From contig OY821746.1 in the NCBI GenBank assembly GCA_963682055.1, positions 20,278,481 to 20,342,480 of the forward strand: a stretch of DNA of 64,000 bases, in the 5' to 3' direction. The notes below the pieces were generated by a model. It made no database searches. It worked only from the letters and a program-made list of their open reading frames with translations, and was not told where the DNA came from. Made by a program: the position numbers and the translations under genes. Shown here piece by piece: positions 1 through 11,039 of this stretch. Within the stretch, counting starts at the first letter, position 1. Each line of letters begins with the position of its first letter. Source of the DNA: Primula veris. Lineage: Eukaryota; Streptophyta; Magnoliopsida; Ericales; Primulaceae.

Positions 1-880
1 TATATGAGTCAATATGTTATTATGCATTGTTTGTGTGGTTGATGAGAATATATCAAAGATTTTTATACTTATTAATGTTGGTTATATGTTGTTTGAAATT
101 ATTTTTTACAGTATTTTTGTTTGTAAATAATTGTCATTAAAATATGTATTAATTTAGATTAAAGAACGAATGACAAACATTTTAAAGACCGAATCCGATC
201 CGAATTCGTACCAAACCATTGAACCCATAAAACCAACCCAAACCGATCCGATCAGTTATGTTTGGTTTATTTTGGATTGGAAAAATAAATGGTTTGGTTT
301 GGATTCAAAATTTTACAATCTGTTCTTAATGGTTTGCTTTAAGATGAACGTAATGCGTTGATTTTAGAAAAATATAGACTATCTAGATATCTTTGCCACT
401 ACAAATTGGACTGAGGTATATAAAAGTAAAAAACTCATATTGTCCTTCATTAATGTTTCACAGGAGATAATATTTATATTTTCAACAAATTCACATTACA
501 ATTATTTACTCTTCAAAGCATTTAGAGTAATATGTAGCATTTCAAAGTAGTTCGTGACAATTTTATCAAACAATTTCAATAAATTAATATAAATATTATA
601 GTTATTTAGTCGTTTAATCACTCACTCTTTGATAAAATCCTAGATAAATCTGTAACTAAAACATTTCAGTAGATTCAATCCCCCTTGCGTGTAAAGTTTG
701 GTATGATAGTTGTAAATTCGTAATTTCCCTAATAACAACATTTTTGCGCTAGAAGGAGGGGGAAAATTATAATTTAAAATGTAAAGAGCAAAAGAAAGAA
801 AGTTAACCACCCAGAAATGAGTAAAATTCCAAAATACTCTGAGGTCGCACTTCCGGTGAGGGAAAAACAGTCTAAATATA
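1..880. other. AT-rich intergenic DNA with a degenerate ACCGA/TTTGG repeat
   Basis: I recognise no gene here. Positions about 170-325 hold a degenerate palindrome-like repeat: ACCGAATCCGATCC-type motifs on the left and TTTGGTTTGGATT-type motifs on the right. It resembles a worn relative of the ACCGAA repeats at 1.8, 22.6 and 25.1 kb. The 63-codon frame across it is repeat-encoded and is not called as a gene. Confidence 0.5.
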
Positions 881-1177
881 ATGAAATGTGAGGTCATGAA
901 GAATGATGAAGGCAATGTGGGCGAAAGCTCAAGTCAGGAAAATGTTGAATCAATTGTCAACCTCCGTAGGAAGAAGTTGAAATTAATGCTACAAAGCATC
1001 GGAGGGGCAATGGAGGAGATTTTACTCATGCTAAGAAAAATAAGGAGAGTCCAGTGGTCCATCAAACCTCTCAGCTATACCCTAAGACCTTGTTTGTTTG
1101 AGTCTTTTATCACTTGGGATTGTACTAATAAAACACATTGTTCCACAAACTCTATTTGCAAAAGTTTCAACCCATAG
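881..1177 (+). other. Unassigned 98-codon ORF, probably not a gene
   Basis: An ATG-initiated frame begins with a Glu/Asn/Ser-rich stretch (MKNDEGNVGESSSQENVES) and then a basic stretch (NLRRKKLKLML). I see no signal peptide, domain or conserved motif. The last third runs toward the edge of an inverted-repeat element at about 1221, so the C-terminus is probably not original. It could be a clipped exon or chance. I recognise no family and assign no function. Confidence 0.15.
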
Positions 1178-1220
1178 TGAAAAATGGATTACAAAAGACA
1201 TATTAGGGGTCTTTTCCGAT

Positions 1221-1770
1221 AGATCCGTTTTTACTACTCTAGATTTATTAGGATAGTCTATCCTGAATTCGTTTGAGCCATTGGATAAAAAAAAATCAAA
1301 TCTAAGGGGCAAGAGTTAACAAAAACTATGTACGGGTATGTGCTCTTTTTCAATAACTAATTTAATTTATCTATTTTTAAGAAATTATGATTTGATAAAT
1401 TAAAAACAAATTGTAAAACACACTAAAAACCCAAATAAAAATTTAAAATCTTAGGAGGGGCTAGCCTAAACTTAAATACTAATAAAATAATCGGTATTAT
1501 TAATGAGTATTTGATTAGTATTTAAATTTAGGATAGACCCAGCTAAAGTTTCATATTTTTATTTGGATTTTTAGTGTGTTTTACAATTTGTTTTTAATTT
1601 ATCAAATTCTAATTTGTTGAAAATAAAAAAATTAAATTAGTTATTGAAAAATGTCACATAACCATCTATAGTTTTTGTTCACTCTTAGATCGGATTGTTT
1701 TTTTATCTAATGACTAAAACAAATTCAGGATAAGTTAACTTAATAAATTCATGGCAGCAAAAACGGATTA
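1221..1770. mobile_element. MITE-like long inverted-repeat element
   Basis: Two arms of roughly 230-250 bp, about 1221-1475 and 1530-1770, are imperfect reverse complements around a short AT-rich centre. Matching pairs include ATCCGTTTTTACTAC (1222) with its complement near 1755-1768, CTATCCTGAATTCG (1259) with its complement near 1725, and the AATAACTAATTTAATTT block (1352) with its complement near 1637. There is no coding sequence. A one-arm relative occurs at 34670-34920. The outer ends and target duplication are not clear, so the superfamily is left open. Confidence 0.65.
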
Positions 1771-1832
1771 TTTTTCAATAAGGGGAGGGGTGGAGTGGGT
1801 TTTTTAATTGTAATAGTGAAGTTATGATTAAT

Positions 1833-2152
1833 ACTAGAGCCGAGCGAAAAACCGAAAAAACCGAACCGAACCGATAACCGAACCGAAAAAAACCGAAAAA
1901 GATCGAAACCGAAAAACCAAAAAAATTCCGGGTACCGAAAAAACCCGAAAAAGACCAAAAAAAAACCGAAAAAGACCGAAAAATCAAAAATAAAACCGAA
2001 AAATAACCGAAAAAAACCGAAACTGGACCGAAAAAACCGGTCCGGTTCGGTCCAAAAAATAAAAATACCAAAATAAAAAAAAATCGAACCGAAAAATATG
2101 CTCGGTTTCGGTTTCGGTTTTACCAAAAACCGAACCGGACCGGACCCATCCA
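1833..2152. repeat. ACCGAA-type dispersed repeat, copy 1
   Basis: A run of (A)nCCGAA units ends in a palindromic-looking tail (GGTTCGGTCC ... CTCGGTTTCGGTTTT ... CCGAACCGGACCGGACCC). The same tail order appears at 22695-22805 and 25190-25295, so this is one repeat family and not chance low complexity. Phe/Gly-rich frames on the minus strand are artefacts of the repeat. Confidence 0.8.
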
Positions 2153-2735
2153 TAATTAATGAGTCCAAATCTTCTAACTCCTATTCTCTACCCATTTTCG
2201 TGCTCCCTTGCTTATTTTCACTCAAATTTTAAATTTTCACAACTTATACCGCAACTTTATAAACTTTTATATTATATTGTATTCAAATTTTAAAACATTT
2301 GAACATAATATTGTTTTAGATAATTTTTTTAATATTCAATGTTTAATTTACACTAATTTATACATTTATTCCAAAATAAATTTTGTGTGGATTTTTTTTT
2401 TAAAAATAATTATTGAAATGTATTGATACATGTATTATAGTAATTTTATAATTTTTTTCAAATTTTTTAGAATTTTTGTGTGGATAAAATAAGCAAGAGA
2501 ACACGGAAGTGGTAGATAAATGAGGTAGAAGATTTGGACAAGTAATTAATACAATAATGCCGACATAATTTCTAATAACCTTCCTAATACAGTCATCTTT
2601 GTTAGTCCCCCGATTACAAAAGATATAAACAAACAAGGCCTAACTTTCTTTATGGTCTAAGTAATGTAGATTAACATTGAAAACACTGTAAATAATAAAT
2701 ATTGAAAATGAAACAAACAATAAAGCTTATAAAGG
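2153..2735. other. AT-rich intergenic stretch
   Basis: I see no gene, and no repeat resolved by eye, in this poly-A/poly-T rich DNA. Short frames on both strands lack any protein signature. Confidence 0.4.
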
Positions 2736-2925
2736 CAAAACCCATGCGGATGAATAAGGGAAATTGGCCTCCATCACCTATATTTCAAGTGGTACCCATG
2801 CCGAAAAACCCAACACAAGGGGAGCAATACCAAGGTTATATATCTGGTTCTAGTCAATACCCAATACAAAGGGAGTAAGTAAGTAAAATCAATGTTATAT
2901 ATCGGCATCAGTTCCCTTATATGAC
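2736..2925. repeat. Degenerate 50-60-bp minisatellite, left part
   Basis: Units follow the pattern ...CAATACCCAACACAAGGGGAGCAATACCAAGGTTATATATCTGGTTCTAG... and recur at about 2795, 2850 and, after an interruption, at 4050-4300. Each unit carries an ACACAAGG/ATACAAAGG core followed by GTTATATA. Confidence 0.6.
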
Positions 2926-4048
2926 TCATTTATCTTAAATATGAGAAAATTATTCTAAAATTGTACATGTATCAGTTTTCTTATCAACTATCTTAAATTT
3001 ACATGAACTCAAATATCACTCAAATATAATGGATCAATCCTTATAATTAAAATAATAATTTATCTCTCTTACTTTTGTCTTATTCTCTCTCATTTATTTG
3101 TACTTTTCATATATAAATTAATAAAATAACAAAAAAAAAAGTTGTATAATTTTGATGGAGAAATTGATAAAAAAACCTGATAATTAGTATTAATCAAAAC
3201 ATTTAATTATAAGTTGTAAAAATGTATTTTTTACTTTAAATACGAGAGAAATTGTAAGTTATTTAATGTGGTTGTTCTAGTAAATTAATTTGGGTTAAAA
3301 AAAATTCATAGAAAATATTAAAATATAGTAATATTTAGTTATGATAATAAATTTGATAGAGAAGCTGAAAAATATATAAAATTAATCTGTTACCCTAAAA
3401 ATATAAAAGTGATGCTAATTAGCTTAAATATGAGGAAAAGTGTAAGTAACTCGTGCACATAAAAGCACTCGCATCAATTCCCTTATATCACCAATTTACC
3501 TTAAATATGATAAAATTGTTCTAAAATTGTATACACTTCAGTTTTTTTATTCATTACCTTAAATATAAATGAACTCAAATATCCCTAAAATATCTTTCAA
3601 ATATAAGATATCAAGATGTTCTCTTATGATTAAAATAATAATTTATCTCTCTTATTTTTCTCTTATTCTCTTTTCTTTATTTGTACTTTTCACATATAAA
3701 TTAATAAATTAATAAAATAATAAAAAGATGAGTTGTATAGTTATGATAGAGAAATTTATAAAAAACCTGATAATTTGTATAAACCAAAACATTTCCTTAT
3801 CAGTTGTAAAAATGTACTTTTTACTTTAAATACGAGAAAATTTGTAAGTTATTTAATGTGCTTTCTCTAGTAAATTAATTTGGGTTCAAAAAAATTGATA
3901 GAAATATATTAAAATATATTAATATTTAGTTATGATAATAAATTTGATAGTTAGCTGAAAAATGTATAAAGTTAAACTGTTACCCTAAAAATATAAAAAT
4001 GATGATAATTAACTTAAATATCAGCAAAAATATAAGGAAACTTGTGTG
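2926..4048. repeat. Two tandem copies of a roughly 560-bp AT-rich unit
   Basis: Copy one (about 2926-3450) and copy two (about 3480-4048) align along most of their length. Shared landmarks are CTTAAATATGA(G/T)AAAATT(A/G)TTCTAAAATTGTA, ATGAACTCAAATATC, AATTTATCTCTCTTA, AAAATGTA(T/C)TTTTTACTTTAAATACGAG and TTACCCTAAAAATATAAAA. The pair sits inside the minisatellite that flanks it on both sides, so it looks like an insertion that was then duplicated. There are no coding frames. Confidence 0.7.
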
Positions 4049-4300
4049 TTTTAGTCCAAGACCCAATACAAGGAAGAAATTCATATCAATGTTATTTACC
4101 TGGTTGAAGCCAATACCTAACACAATGGGGGCTATATAAAGGTTATATCCCTACTCATGCAAAAATCCCAAACAAGAGGGTCAATGTCCTGGTCTTGTGT
4201 ACAGCTCGAGCCAAATCCCAAGTGAAGGGAGGGAACAATTGGGTTATATACTCAGTTCTAACCACAACCCGACACAAGGGGGCCGAACCAATAGGTTGCA
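4049..4300. repeat. Degenerate 50-60-bp minisatellite, right part
   Basis: About four further units of the minisatellite seen at 2736-2925 (CAATACAAGGAAG, CTAACACAATGGGGG, AAACAAGAGGGTC, CGACACAAGGGGGCC, each near a GTTATAT). It is the other half of the array split by the 560-bp duplicated unit. Confidence 0.55.
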
Positions 4301-4544
4301 CCTAAAGTAAGTTTACCCACATTCCATATGGAAACAAAAATTGATTTAGGTCATGACATGAACCATTTTTCAATAGGACAATAAAACCCATACGCGAACG
4401 ATATAAGATGTCAAATAAGGCATGCATCGTTATAAGAACTAGTACCAAATTTATGAAGGTTGAATGTCCATAATTTAAAAGTCCTCTATCAAGGAGAATA
4501 GAAAATGCTAAATTGCCGGGATTTTGTAAGTTTCCAAAATTTTC

Positions 4545-6400
4545 CAAATGACTTGACTGTTTTTAAAATTATTTGAGCTGTTTTTTAAAATTACTCAAAC
4601 TGTTTTTAAACTTACCGAAAATGACTTATAATATTTTTTAAATGATTTAAATATGACTAAGTCTGTTTTAAAATGACTCGGTCTGTTTTTAAAATTACTT
4701 AAATTGACTCAGACTATTTTTAAAATAAGTTAAAATGGCTCGTAGTGTTTTTAAAATGAGTCGAAATAACTCAGACAGTTTTTTAAATTACTCAGACTGT
4801 TTTTAAAATTACTGTAAAATGATTCACACTGTTTTTAAAATGAATTAAAACGACCCAAAATGTTTTTAAAATGATTTAAAACGACTCAGTCTGTTTTTCA
4901 AAATTAATCAGACTGTTTTTAAAATAACTTAAAATAACTCTGACAGTTTTAAAAATGACTTAAAATAACTCAGACTATTTTTTAAAATGACTCGGATTGT
5001 TTTTAAAATTATTTAAAATGACTCGGACTATTTTTAAAATTACCCAGACTGGTTTTAAAATAACTTAAAACAACTCAGAATGTTTTTAAAATAACTTAAA
5101 ACGACCCAGACTGTCTTTAAAATGACTTAAAATGACTCGAGTTGTTTTTAAAATGACTTAAAATGACTCAGAATGTTTTTAAAATTACTTAGACTGTTTT
5201 TAAAATGATTTAAAATGAGTCAGACTATTTTTCAAATTAATCAGACTGTTTTTAAAATGACTTAAAACGACCCAAACGGTTTTTAAAATTACTGTAAATG
5301 ACCCAGACTGTTTTTAAATGAATTAAAACGAGCCAGACTGTTTTTAAAATAACTTAAAATGACTCGGACTGTTTTTAAAATTAATTAAAATGACTCGGAC
5401 TGTTTTTAATATTACTTAAAACGACTCAGACCATTTTTAAAACGACTCGGACTGTTTTTAAAATGAATTAAAATGACTCATACTATTTTTAATATGAATT
5501 AAGACTAGTTAGACTATTTTTTTTTTGTGGTTTTGCATTTTTGTTGATTTATATTTTTTGTGACTTTTTTGTTATTTTTTTTTGTGTTTTTCGGGATTTT
5601 GTCTCTTTAAAGTTTTTTTTTTCATTTTTTTTTTCATTTTTCCACTTTTATTTTATGGATTTTTTTTCCATTTTTTCTTATTTTTTTTCTTATTTTTTAC
5701 ATTTTTATTGGTCAGTTAGGGGAAATTGACCAATCATTAATTAGTTTCAGTTTCATGAACAAATTCTTAATTAAGTTTCTTAATTAAGTTGTAGATAAGT
5801 TAACAATCCAAAATTCACCATAAAAATAGGAAAAAGGTAGGAAAAATTCAGAAAATCAAAAAAAATCTGAAAAAAACAATAAAAATCCAAAAAAGATTTA
5901 AAAAAGTCAAAACCCCAAAATACACAAATAAAATTTTAAAAATCCTTAAAAATCTAAAACAACAAAAAGGCAAAAAAGGCAAAAAAAAAAAAAAAGTCTG
6001 AATAATTTAAAAAAAATTCTGAATAATTTTAAAAACAGTCTGAGTAATTTTAAAAACATTCAGAGTGATTTTAAGTCATTTTAAAATCAGATTGAGTAAT
6101 TTTAAAAACATTATGAGTAAATTTAAATCATTTTAAAAATAGTCTAAGTCATGTTAAGTCATTTTAAAGCAGTTTGAGTCATTTTAAAAAACAGTATGAC
6201 TCATTTTAAGTAATTTTAAAAATAGTCTGACTCATTTTAAGTTATGTTTAAAACAGTCAAATTCATTTTAAAAACAGTCTGACTCATTTTAAGTCATTTT
6301 AAAAACAGTCTGACTCATTTTAAGTCATTTTAAAAATAGTTTAAGTCATTTTAAAAATAGTTGTATTCATTTTAAGTCATTTTAAAAACAGTCTGACTCA
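4545..6400. mobile_element. Foldback-like element with tandem-repeat arms
   Basis: The left arm (about 4545-5517) is a tandem array of a 27-32-bp unit of the type ACTCAGACTGTTTTTAAAAT plus TACTTAAAATG. The right arm (about 5985-6400) is the same unit in reverse complement (CATTTTAAGTCATTTTAAAAACAGTCTGACTC). The centre (5518-5984) is itself a T-rich half followed by an A-rich half with the axis near 5750. Long terminal inverted repeats built of subrepeats are the hallmark of foldback elements; no transposase is present. The outer ends, CAAATGACTTGACTG and CAGTCTGACTCATTGG, are near-complements. No target duplication is obvious. Confidence 0.6.
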
Positions 6401-6570
6401 TTGGTGAGAACGAGTGTGATGGGATGTTGTGGTGATGGCACACGAGAGAGCTGTGCTTATACTAGACGATAAAAAGAGAGTGGCCAGATCAAAAGAAGAA
6501 TTTGATACGAATTAAAAAATACAAGTATTTTTCTTCCAAAATTGGTGAGAACGAGTGTGATGGGATGTTG
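6400..6570. repeat. 30-bp direct repeat bordering the foldback structure
   Basis: A 30-bp string beginning ATTGGTGAGAACGAGTGTGA occurs exactly at 6400-6429 and again at 6541-6570, with 111 bp between them. The first copy starts directly at the end of the foldback array. This suggests local duplication during insertion or repair. Confidence 0.85.
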
Positions 6571-6711
6571 GCGGCTGCTCTTGAACTCTTAAAGAAGACA
6601 CATACCAAGCTGTATAGCGTGATCTTGTTTATTCTTGGGCAGAACATACCGAGTTCGCTACATGGAGGAACCATTAATTATTATGGATCCATTCATTGCT
6701 GGAAAGTGTAA
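6502..6711 (+). other. Unassigned 69-codon open frame
   Basis: The frame opens at TTG and its first ATG is at codon 21 (GMLAAALELLKKTHTK onward). It runs to GTINYYGSIHCWKV and a stop. It may be a fragment of a host exon cut by the adjacent repeats. I recognise no family, see no splice structure, and do not assign a function. Confidence 0.15.
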
Positions 6712-7194
6712 TTTTAGGTTTCATATGATGTATATTTTAATTGATTAGTTGAGATTTGAGAATGTCACAGCAGTTCTTTCGAAATTGAGAGACTTATCTG
6801 GTTCGATATTAGGTACCTTGATTTTTCCGGGTCTAAAACGACAGAAAACAAAAGATGTTCTGCTATTAAGTTATTCAGCAAAAGACATTGCAGTTCTAAA
6901 TTAAAGTTGTTGTCAGACTTTTTTCAGTTTGACATGTTAGTTTCTTGCTTTACCATTTAATGGCGCCTTAAAGTCTACTAATTAATGGTATTTCTGTTAT
7001 AATATTGCTCTTACTTATTAATTTAACTTTATTTCGAATCAAAGAGGAAAGCAACGTTGGTTCTTTATTTCTTGATGCGTTTTCAGAACCACTTAATTAC
7101 GACAGTACAATTCTCGTGCACATGTTACTTAAGACATAATAGTTCCCGTTAACTTGGTTATCTTCTCGGTCACCTTGCTCGTTTTGATATTTTT

Positions 7195-7425
7195 TTTTTA
7201 ACTTTATGATCATTCCAAAAAAAAATGAAATGTATTTTTGACAAATTTATTTCTTGAGCAAATTTTATGAGTTTAAAAATCTATTTTCCAAATTATTTAT
7301 GGAAATTATACAATTTTCTATTTTTTTTCTTTGAATAAATAAATTGAGATTCCAATAATTAAATTAATAATTATTGAGATAATGTATATAGATATATATC
7401 TTAAAATGCAAGAAAAAAAGTATTT
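7195..7425 (+). repeat. Dispersed 220-bp direct repeat, copy 1
   Basis: This matches 8430-8640 in the same orientation at roughly 90% by eye. Both copies contain TATGATCATTCCAAAAAAAA, GAAATGTATTTTTGACAAAT, GAGTTTAAAAATCTA, GAGATTCCAATAATTAAATT and end with TCTTAAAATGCAAGAAAAAA. Confidence 0.85.
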
Positions 7426-7593
7426 ATCGCACTTTGAAGATTTAATCGTTGGGAAGTGACATGATATAGCTAGTAAATTTGATAACCTAAACGTTCTAAT
7501 ACCAACATTGGAGGAATCGCACTGTGACAAAGATTCATAGAAAAAAATAGCAATAATAGTTTAGATACTCGGATGCCAAATTCTTCTTTATTA

Positions 7594-7880
7594 ACTAGTA
7601 ATCGTGACACACGCGTTGCATGTGCGGCTCGTAATGCAATAAAAATATAAGTATAGTTATGATATAAATATATAGATAATACAAAAAAAAACATAGTTTA
7701 ACATTTAAAAGAATATTTGGTTGTTAAAGAGGGATAAATAGTTTTATTAGTTTTTAATTTTTACATTTTTATGGTAGTATGATATTATTGTAATTAATAT
7801 AAAGCTGTAGGGGTATTTTTGGAAAAAAAATGTCTAAATTGGACAGACTCATTTGGTTTGGGTTGACTTATTATAATAGA
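7594..7880 (-). mobile_element. Possible small non-autonomous Helitron
   Basis: Read on the minus strand, the block ends in a short hairpin (CACATG / CGTGTG around CAACG) a few bases before CTAG followed by T, as Helitron 3' ends do. The minus-strand 5' end could be TCTATTATAATAAG at 7880. The expected A before that 5' TC is absent, so the 5' boundary is uncertain. It has no coding capacity. Confidence 0.35.
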
Positions 7881-8429
7881 ATAATAATGAATCCTAGTGG
7901 AAAACCATTTAGGTTTAAAAGGAGTAACAATTAATTAAAAATGATGTAAAAAGATACTAATAGTCTTTTAATTGAAGAAGAAATAAGGAATTAAGATATT
8001 ATGACCGGAAGGATCCCACACGACTTAGCTCGCGTCGACCCCTCAATCAGTGTGTACGTACACAAACAAAAAAGTTGATAAGGACATCCTACTTAAGTAC
8101 TCGTGCAAAATAAAAAAAACATTGATACTTGGTGTCTATCAACTATAACGAAGTAGCTTCGTCTCCAACTTCTCTTGGCATGAGTTTATGAGGAAACCTT
8201 TCAAAAAATAGGCGATAGTTGTTTTTTTTTATATACTTTAACGTGTTATTTGTAGAAACTATTTTTTAAAAAAAGTTATAAGCATAACTGTAAAAACTAA
8301 TTAACTGCATTGTGCATTTATTTATGCAAATAAGTTACAGTGCAAGTCTGAAATTTGTTGACCTATTTAAAAGGTGAGTTTTCTTTGATTTGGCTTAAAA
8401 ATTATCATTTCATGCTGAATAAGCTCAAA

Positions 8430-8640
8430 CCTTTTATGATCATTCCAAAAAAAATGAAATGTATTTTTGACAAATTTATTTCTTGAGTAAATTTTACGAG
8501 TTTAAAAATCTAATTTTCAAATTATTTATGGAAATTATATAATTTTTTTTTTCTTTGGATAAATAAATTGAGATTCCAATAATTAAATTAATAATTATTG
8601 AGATAATGTATATATCTTAAAATGCAAGAAAAAATATATT
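8430..8640 (+). repeat. Dispersed 220-bp direct repeat, copy 2
   Basis: Second copy of the 7195-7425 unit, slightly shorter because a GATATATA stretch is missing near the end. The two copies lie about 1 kb apart and flank the possible Helitron. Confidence 0.85.
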
Positions 8641-8644
8641 TAAG

Positions 8645-8840
8645 AATCATGGTATAAATTTTTGAAATTACGGTATAAACTTTTGGAATAATTGTATGAA
8701 AATATACAAATTAGGGTATTAACTTTTGAAATAAGAGTATAAAAAATATAAATTAGGTTATGGACTTTTGAAATAATGATATGACCTTTTTGAAGAAGGG
8801 TATGAAATATACAAATTATGATATAAATTTTTGAATATGT
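8645..8840. repeat. Degenerate short tandem repeat (GTATAAACTTTTGAAAT type)
   Basis: About eight imperfect units with the core GGTATAAACTTTTG(A)AAT, alternating with AAATATACAAATTA. Non-coding. Confidence 0.6.
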
Positions 8841-9074
8841 TTCGGTTAATTAGAAATTCTTAGGTATATTTTTGTTAATTTAGTTTTAAAAATAACATGT
8901 TTTTGTTAATTTATCCTAATTTTTAACTCGTCTCAACTATCCTTGTTTGTAAGACTCATAACAAGTTAACAACACCATTAATTCCATGAGATTTAACTGC
9001 AGCACTAGTATAGTTACTACTTAGACTAACTTTGAAAACAAAACAAACGGAAACACACCATAAATTTCAGAAAT

Positions 9075-9112
9075 AACAACCGTTTCAAACCTATAATGCC
9101 CTAATATAAATC
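9075..9112 (+). promoter_or_regulatory. Core promoter of gene A
   Basis: A TATAAATC box (9105-9112) lies 89 bp before the ATG at 9201. Just upstream is AACAACCGTTTCAAAC (9075-9090). It resembles the AACC-ACAGTTTCAAAA block that sits in the same place, on the other strand, before genes C and D. Confidence 0.5.
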
Positions 9113-9200
9113 CCCACTTATCCTCATTAAATCTACCACAACTTTCATCTCACCCTCTACCAAGAAAGAGAAAATTAACACCAACCCTTGTTGCATTTCA

Positions 9201-9602
9201 ATGGCCCGACCAAGCACGATAAACTCCATAGCAATAGTCACACTATGTGTATATCTTTTGCTATCACCAACCCTTTCTCATGATTATGATAACATTCCTG
9301 TTTTCGGAAACATAGGGGGGCCACCCCTCCCCTCCCCTGGAAAATGCCTGATATCTGTATCAAGAATACCGAACTGCGTATCCGAAATTATAGGCACCGT
9401 GCTTAGATTCCAAATCCGTTTGCTGGGTCCCACTTGCTGTAAAATTGTTGAGGATCTTGATGATAAATGTATACCAAAACTTTTCCCTTTCTTACCTTCT
9501 GTTGGATCTATGCTCAAGTTGCAGTGTTCAAGTCAGGTTGACAAGTCACACCCTACCATGTCAGGGAAGGCCGTGCCATTGCCCACAGCACCCGTGCACT
9601 AG
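9201..9602 (+). CDS. Secreted six-cysteine prolamin-like protein (gene A)
   Basis: A 133-residue single-exon protein. Residues 1-26 are a signal peptide (hydrophobic IAIVTLCVYLLLSPTLS), so the product should enter the secretory pathway. A Pro/Gly-rich linker (about 33-47) leads to a prolamin-like domain with cysteines at 49, 59, 79, 80, 90 and 109, and the motif LLGPTCCKIV then LDDKCIPKLFP. This matches the ECA1 gametogenesis-related / PF05617 class. Members in other plants are secreted in egg, central cell, synergid or anther; that role is inferred, not shown. The basic/polar tail (110-133) ends in PLPTAPVH. The ATG is the first in frame and lies 89 bp after a TATA box. Gene B is its closest relative here. 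Confidence 0.87.
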   Translation: MARPSTINSIAIVTLCVYLLLSPTLSHDYDNIPVFGNIGGPPLPSPGKCLISVSRIPNCVSEIIGTVLRFQIRLLGPTCCKIVEDLDDKCIPKLFPFLPSVGSMLKLQCSSQVDKSHPTMSGKAVPLPTAPVH

Positions 9603-9619
9603 CTGGGCCATTAAGCGGT

Positions 9620-11035
9620 TATTCTAAGCTGCTCACTGAAGAAATTTAAAAAAAAAATGAAATAATTTGTTTTGTTCTACGTAGCTCTTGTGTTCATTGC
9701 GAAGTTTAAAACCCAAAAGGGTTTAGAACCAAGAAAAGTATGGGTTAAGGAGAATAAGAGAGGAAAGGGGAGTAGCCCGTTTGACAGTTTCCTTCATTTT
9801 TTTCTTCGTTTTCTTCTTTTTTATCTTCTTTGAACTATTTGTCTTCTCCTCTGTTATCTGATATTAATAAGACTTATTGTTTTTCTATGTGTGCGAGTAA
9901 AAGATTCATTTGAGACATGTGATGAAGAACGAATATTGAAATGACATGCTTTCTGGTTTTTCTATAATCCAAAGAATAATCTAAGTCACAATCTAATCAA
10001 TTTTCAATTTTTGTTGCGTTGGCTTGCCTATTGCACAAGGTATAGATAATTTGCTTCTTATTCGCAAAAACATAAGTTATTGGTCATTTGATTTGAATAG
10101 ATCGATGAGGTCTTCGGATTCCAATTCCATTTTGATCAAGTGTTTTAGTGTGTAATTAATCAGTCTGGCCCGGGTGCTAGTAAATGGAATAATAAAATTC
10201 GAAGAGTTTAGTTCTAAAAACAAATGTGTAATAACAGATACCTTCAACAACTTAGATAGTCAATGACGTCTAAGGTATATCTTAGTTACTGCTTCTACAT
10301 AGTATGTTCATGTACTGTGTCAAATCGCCAATCACTATCAAATAAGTACGAAATAAATAAATAAATAAAATCACTCAAACGTATTAAACTTTTATTCGGC
10401 CCAAACGGACTATCTCATAATAACAAATAGACTATCAAACTAACAAATCAAAACTAAGGAGAAAAACTCTTCTACCAAACAAACAACTATCTATCTCTCT
10501 ATCTCTTCTCCCAAGTTTTTTTGTGTGTGTGTCAAATACAAATGTATAAGAAACTATATATAGACTGCAGGAGGAGTCTAGTATACATTACTCTGCAATT
10601 TGAGATCAATAAACTATATATATGCTCCAAGAGGAGCTTAGTATATATTTTTATCCGATGCGGAATAAATCACTAAATAACCAAATACATAAACTTTGTT
10701 TCTATTTATCAATTTAAGCCAAACTCTAACACTACTGGAAGTCTGAAACAAATAAATGTCTGAATATAACAAATGTAGCTTATTTATGCAAGGATTTCAG
10801 CGCTCATTCAGTTAGTTCATTAGCTTGTACAATTATATAAAGTCAACCAATGTAGTTATAATTACATAAAAAAGTGACGGCAGTATCGATCCTGTATATA
10901 GAGGTCTCGTCTCTGATCACACGTATCAACCTCTCTCCTTTTTCTTGTCAAACTCCGTCTTTATCTTTAAAATATGACACAAGAACACAATTGTGCAATT
11001 TCATAAAAATATACATCAGGAACCTAGAGGGATAA
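9620..11035. other. Gene A 3' flank and intergenic DNA
   Basis: No gene seen. There is an AATAAG-containing A/T-rich stretch after gene A. An (AAAT)n run lies near 10350. A short two-copy motif is also present: ACTATATATAGACTGCAGGAGGAGTCTAGTATA at about 10553, and ACTATATATATGCTCCAAGAGGAGCTTAGTATA at about 10613. Their meaning is unknown. Confidence 0.45.
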
Positions 11036-11039
11036 AGAG

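Noticed and set aside
1749..2168. 139- and 98-codon Phe/Gly-rich frames on the minus strand
   Set aside because: They are translations of the ACCGAA simple repeat; the same artefact recurs at 25041-25299.
4550..5517. Regular 27-32-bp repeats that look CRISPR-like at first glance
   Set aside because: Units are imperfect, lack unique spacers, are mirrored in inverted orientation downstream, and lie in plant DNA with no cas genes.
5541..5729. 62-codon Phe-rich plus-strand frame
   Set aside because: It is poly-T DNA in the core of the foldback structure.
9284..9517. Antisense frame across gene A (and the similar 17863-18084 across gene B)
   Set aside because: Shadows of the six-cysteine genes; no independent signature.
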